A DNA stretch of 64,000 nt, taken from positions 62,001 through 126,000 of the forward strand of contig WOGZ01000028.1 of NCBI GenBank assembly GCA_009733775.1, in the 5' to 3' direction. Every line of letters starts with the position of its first letter. Position 1 is the stretch's first letter. The stretch is from Alectoria sarmentosa (taxonomy: Eukaryota > Ascomycota > Lecanoromycetes > Lecanorales > Parmeliaceae). Below, piece after piece: positions 61,580-64,000 of this stretch. The notes beneath the pieces were generated by a model that did no database searches, was not told where the DNA came from, and worked only from the letters and a program-made list of their open reading frames with translations. The translations under genes were made by a program, and so were the position numbers.

Positions 61580-62763
61580 TCAACAGCACTTTCCGTTCCT
61601 GTTTTTGACAATTCCTTGAGCACCGTCATTTGTCTCCTCTTCAGTTTCGATGCTCGGTGTGGAAAAAGCCAACCAACTTTGGCGCTTCTTGGTTAGCTTG
61701 AAGCTTCCTTGGACATCCGAAAGGCCATCAGAGTAGCCACCCCGACCTGTTTCCTGACCCGGTGTGTTGTTGCGGTCTTGGAAGTGTTCCTGCTTCTTCT
61801 TGTTCTTCTGTTCAACAAGCTTCCTTGTAATGACACGGAACACCTCTTCAATACCTTCTCCGTTTGATGCACTGATCTCATGGCAACAGTCCCAGCCTTC
61901 ACGTTCTCGAAGTCAGTATCTCTTCTTTGAAACGAAGGAGTCACAAGACAGGGTTGTGAGTGTAATCGCGAAGTGTGACCCAGAATCCAGATTGGGGCAC
62001 GAATTAGGGAAATATCGCTCCGAAGTGACATACCAACTTCCTGCCCCCAGAAACCGCTGCTGCGAGCGCTTCCACTAGGAAACAAAGGGGTTGAAGCCTT
62101 TTGCGGATAGAGGTTCTCTGCAACATATGCTATACATCTTTCGAATGGAATTTTCCTTAGACTGGGCTCTTGGACGACTAGATCGCTTTTTGTTCCTACT
62201 ACGTGTATGACGACATCATTCCCAAGATTCTCCCTCATCTCTGATAACCAGCGTCCCATTTCTTCGAAGCTACCTTCATCTATCATACTGTAGACAAGGA
62301 GCACTGCACTTGCTCCTCTATAGTACAATTTCATGATAGATCTGAATCTCTCTTGACCTGCTGTATCCCATAGCTCTACGCACATTTTGGGGTCAGCATT
62401 GCTTCTTCAGGATAGGTAATGGAGCTGCAAGACAGGTGTCGGGAATAAAAAGCCCGTTTGCTTCTAAACACGTCCTGTGACCCAATCTCAATATCCAATA
62501 GGAAGGATTAAATTCGAAATGTACGTACGGAGACGTACGGTGGTTCCAGTATCAACATCGATTACTCTCTTGGTGAGGAAAGACGCCCCGATAGTTGATG
62601 TGACATTCGGTGGGCTGAAAGTTCCTTTGACGTAACGGTGGAGCAGGGACGTCTTTCCGACACCTACGCGATCAGCCACCTGAGCGGAAAATGTCATGTT
62701 GAGATCTGCTAACGAACCTTGGGCACCTAGGACGCAGATTTTAGCCTCAAGGCTATTGGACAT
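61580..62763 (-). CDS. Rab-family small GTPase, four exons
   Basis: Predicted coding exons on the minus strand: 62763-62718, 62663-62529, 62375-62034 and 61896-61580, with GT-AG introns of 54, 153 and 137 bp; introns 2 and 3 carry CTGAC branch-site-like words. They sum to 840 bp, giving 279 residues plus a stop. The joined protein has the P-loop GAQGVGKTS (residues 13-21, split by intron 1), a conserved switch I Thr in STIGASF, switch II WDTAGQERF (split by intron 2), TKSD in place of the usual NKxD, the SA motif in HEISASNGEG (just after intron 3), and a C-terminal Cys-Cys for geranylgeranylation. Rab proteins cycle between GTP and GDP on membranes to direct vesicle traffic. It is longer than a typical Rab (about 200-220): a Ser/Pro/Gly-rich insert precedes the SA motif and the C-terminal tail is long. 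It is unmutated. Subfamily not assigned; the start has A at -3. Confidence 0.9.
62664..62717 (-). other. Intron 1 of the Rab gene
   Basis: 54 bp, GTTCGT...GTAG, inside the P-loop codons. Removing it restores GAQGVGKTS; retaining it would insert 18 residues into the P-loop without a stop, so an unspliced message would make an inactive GTPase rather than a truncated one. Confidence 0.88.
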
Positions 62764-62776
62764 TGTTATTGTTCAT
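62753..62776 (-). promoter_or_regulatory. Upstream ORF overlapping the Rab start codon
   Basis: An ATG 13 bp upstream of the chosen start opens a 7-codon frame (MNNNNVQ, stop) that ends inside the Rab coding sequence in another frame. If included in the mRNA it could reduce initiation at the Rab ATG. The transcript start is unknown. Confidence 0.45.
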
Positions 62777-63250
62777 GATGGGTTTTCTGTTGGCTTTTAT
62801 GTTTATGACCGTTGTACTCGTACCCAACGAAAGAATCTTCTCCGACGTCTCTGATAAGGATTAATAGTGGTGACGGAGGTCAAGGTGCTGAACGGATTTA
62901 ACCCTTCTCCCGTTAGCCCCAGCCGCAACTTTTTATACATATACGCAAGTCGGCACCAAAAGTCCTGGACAGCGCTATCTATTTGACTAATTGAACAAGT
63001 AGGAATAATACACACACACAAAAACACACACACCCCTTCGGAAGGCGATCTCACAGCAGGAACCTTACTCTTGCTCATGCTGTCCAGAAAAAGTGAGCGA
63101 CTTGATAAAACGAGGACACCAAGTGTGATTAAGCGACATATGAAAGACACAATTAATGTCCTCTTTCTCCTCAAGGGGGGCACAAAAAAGTTGCTTCTGC
63201 GGCGACAACGTGCCTTTCTAAGATGTTATAAACAACGTCTTATTTACAAT
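62764..63250 (-). promoter_or_regulatory. Probable promoter and 5' untranslated region of the Rab gene
   Basis: About 490 bp of normal composition upstream of the start codon, ending where AT-rich DNA resumes near 63250. It contains an interrupted CA repeat (63010-63033). A 126-codon minus-strand open frame (62803-63183) and a 61-codon plus-strand one (63071-63256) have no recognisable domain and are not called as genes. Confidence 0.5.
63010..63033. repeat. CA microsatellite, interrupted
   Basis: About 10 bases of CA repeat, a short A run, then CA again, in the Rab upstream region. Confidence 0.85.
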
Positions 63251-63663
63251 ACTTGAGATTACGTATAATGTCTTATCATGATATCTTTAAAAATTTAATA
63301 TCTATTTTAAACATTCTTTTGTCACTTTCGATTTTTATTTAACGATTTTTTTCGAAATGATTTTAAATTATTTTAAGCGAATAAATAATCATATATAAAC
63401 GAATTATTTAAATTTTCTTTCATTAACTTATCGTTAATTTATATCATTTTTTCGTTTTTTTAAATACGCATATTTTAAAAAATCAATTTTTTTTTATTAA
63501 AATAAAACAATTAAAAAAGAAAATAATTAAAATTTAAAATCAAAGATTTCGATAAGAAATATATTTTATAAAACTTAAATTATTTTATAATAAAATATAA
63601 CATTTATATTATCGATCGTTAACGTTATTTTGCGAATAATTATATTTAAATTTTTTTAAAATG
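63251..63663. other. AT-rich spacer
   Basis: No recognisable feature between the Rab island and the second family E element. Confidence 0.45.
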
Positions 63664-63826
63664 TGTTATGAATATCTTTGGCAAGGAAGAAAGAAACGAA
63701 GAAGACGAAAATAACGTCATAGCAAGAGATTAAACAGACAGTGTTAAATAATAAATTTCTCGATAGCTTTTCGATAATTAATTTTATATTCACAATCAGA
63801 ATCCTTCGAGCATAGTTTCTTTAATA
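63664..63826 (+). repeat. 5' LTR of the second family E element
   Basis: About 163 bp, aligning to the 166-bp LTRs at 53263 and 60572 with many transitions and a few small gaps. Confidence 0.85.
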
Positions 63827-64000
63827 ATGATAATAATATCGAATTTTATAATAAGTATTATTTGATTGCTTGTTTTAAATTATATATTCGATATATTAAT
63901 AATCTTTATTATATTAAAGATTTAATCCTTCGCTTGATAATTCTTTTTATCATTTTTTAAAAATCGTTAATTTGATTTCTCGTGACGTTATTATATAAAT
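63664..64000 (+). mobile_element. Second Gypsy family E element, 5' end (continues beyond the window)
   Basis: LTR at 63664-63826, then internal sequence collinear with 53429-53600 to the window end. It is more strongly mutated than the copy at 53263-60737 (for example TGTTATGAATATC for TGTTACGGATATC). Confidence 0.88.

Noticed and set aside
61764..62078. Plus-strand 104-codon frame
   Set aside because: Shadow of the Rab gene on the opposite strand; the minus strand has GTPase motifs and proper introns.
62803..63183. Minus-strand 126-codon frame upstream of Rab
   Set aside because: No domain, composition of an untranslated leader/promoter with a CA repeat, no consensus splice link to the Rab exons needed. 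Kept as promoter/5' UTR.

Overview
The window looks like an AT-rich, gene-poor compartment of a filamentous ascomycete (Pezizomycotina) genome. Most of it is extremely AT-rich. It is built from decayed LTR retrotransposons whose copies differ almost only by C-to-T and G-to-A transitions, the signature of repeat-induced point mutation (RIP). Translations still recognisable as Copia and Gypsy polyproteins are riddled with stops, and several catalytic Asp codons have become Asn. I recognise one ordinary gene: a four-exon Rab-type small GTPase on the minus strand at 61.58-62.76 kb, in a ~2 kb island of normal base composition.

Layout. 1-5078: 5' part of a minus-strand Copia element (family A), interrupted at 1916-2784 by a GC-rich, RIP-free minisatellite/fold-back insert. 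5221-29006: a large presumed LTR element (family D; 252/253-bp LTRs, TCTCG target duplication) with a mostly unreadable interior, a tRNA-like remnant and, nested at 19023-26157, a complete minus-strand Copia element (family B; 124-bp LTRs, CTTTT duplication). 30523-31218: a TA-flanked non-autonomous DNA transposon candidate. 31602-33417: 5' fragment of a plus-strand family B Copia. 33418-33552: a family C LTR. 33553-46706: family A Copia sequence in minus orientation, in which two element fragments share one LTR (34411-34553). A second, complete plus-strand family A Copia (36754-44323; 144-bp LTRs, AAATT duplication) is inserted into it. 46707-51582: a deleted Gypsy remnant beginning with a family C LTR and ending with a family D LTR. 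53263-60737: a complete Gypsy chromovirus (family E; 166-bp LTRs, CTTCG duplication) with recognisable gag, zinc finger, protease, reverse transcriptase, RNase H, integrase and chromodomain. 61265-63250: the Rab gene island. 63664-64000: start of a second family E element running out of the window.

How the parts relate. Nesting and target duplications give a relative order: B after D, and A copy 1 after A copy 2. The GC-rich insert at 1916-2784 lies in mutated Copia DNA but is not mutated itself, so it is probably younger than the mutation of its host or was never a RIP target. The Copia families share a primer-binding site that matches an internal (anticodon-region) stretch of initiator tRNA-Met, as in Drosophila copia. 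The Rab gene lies between two same-orientation family E elements. No rRNA gene, CRISPR array or bacterial feature was seen. Repeat boundaries were found by eye; those supported by target duplications are firm, others are approximate.
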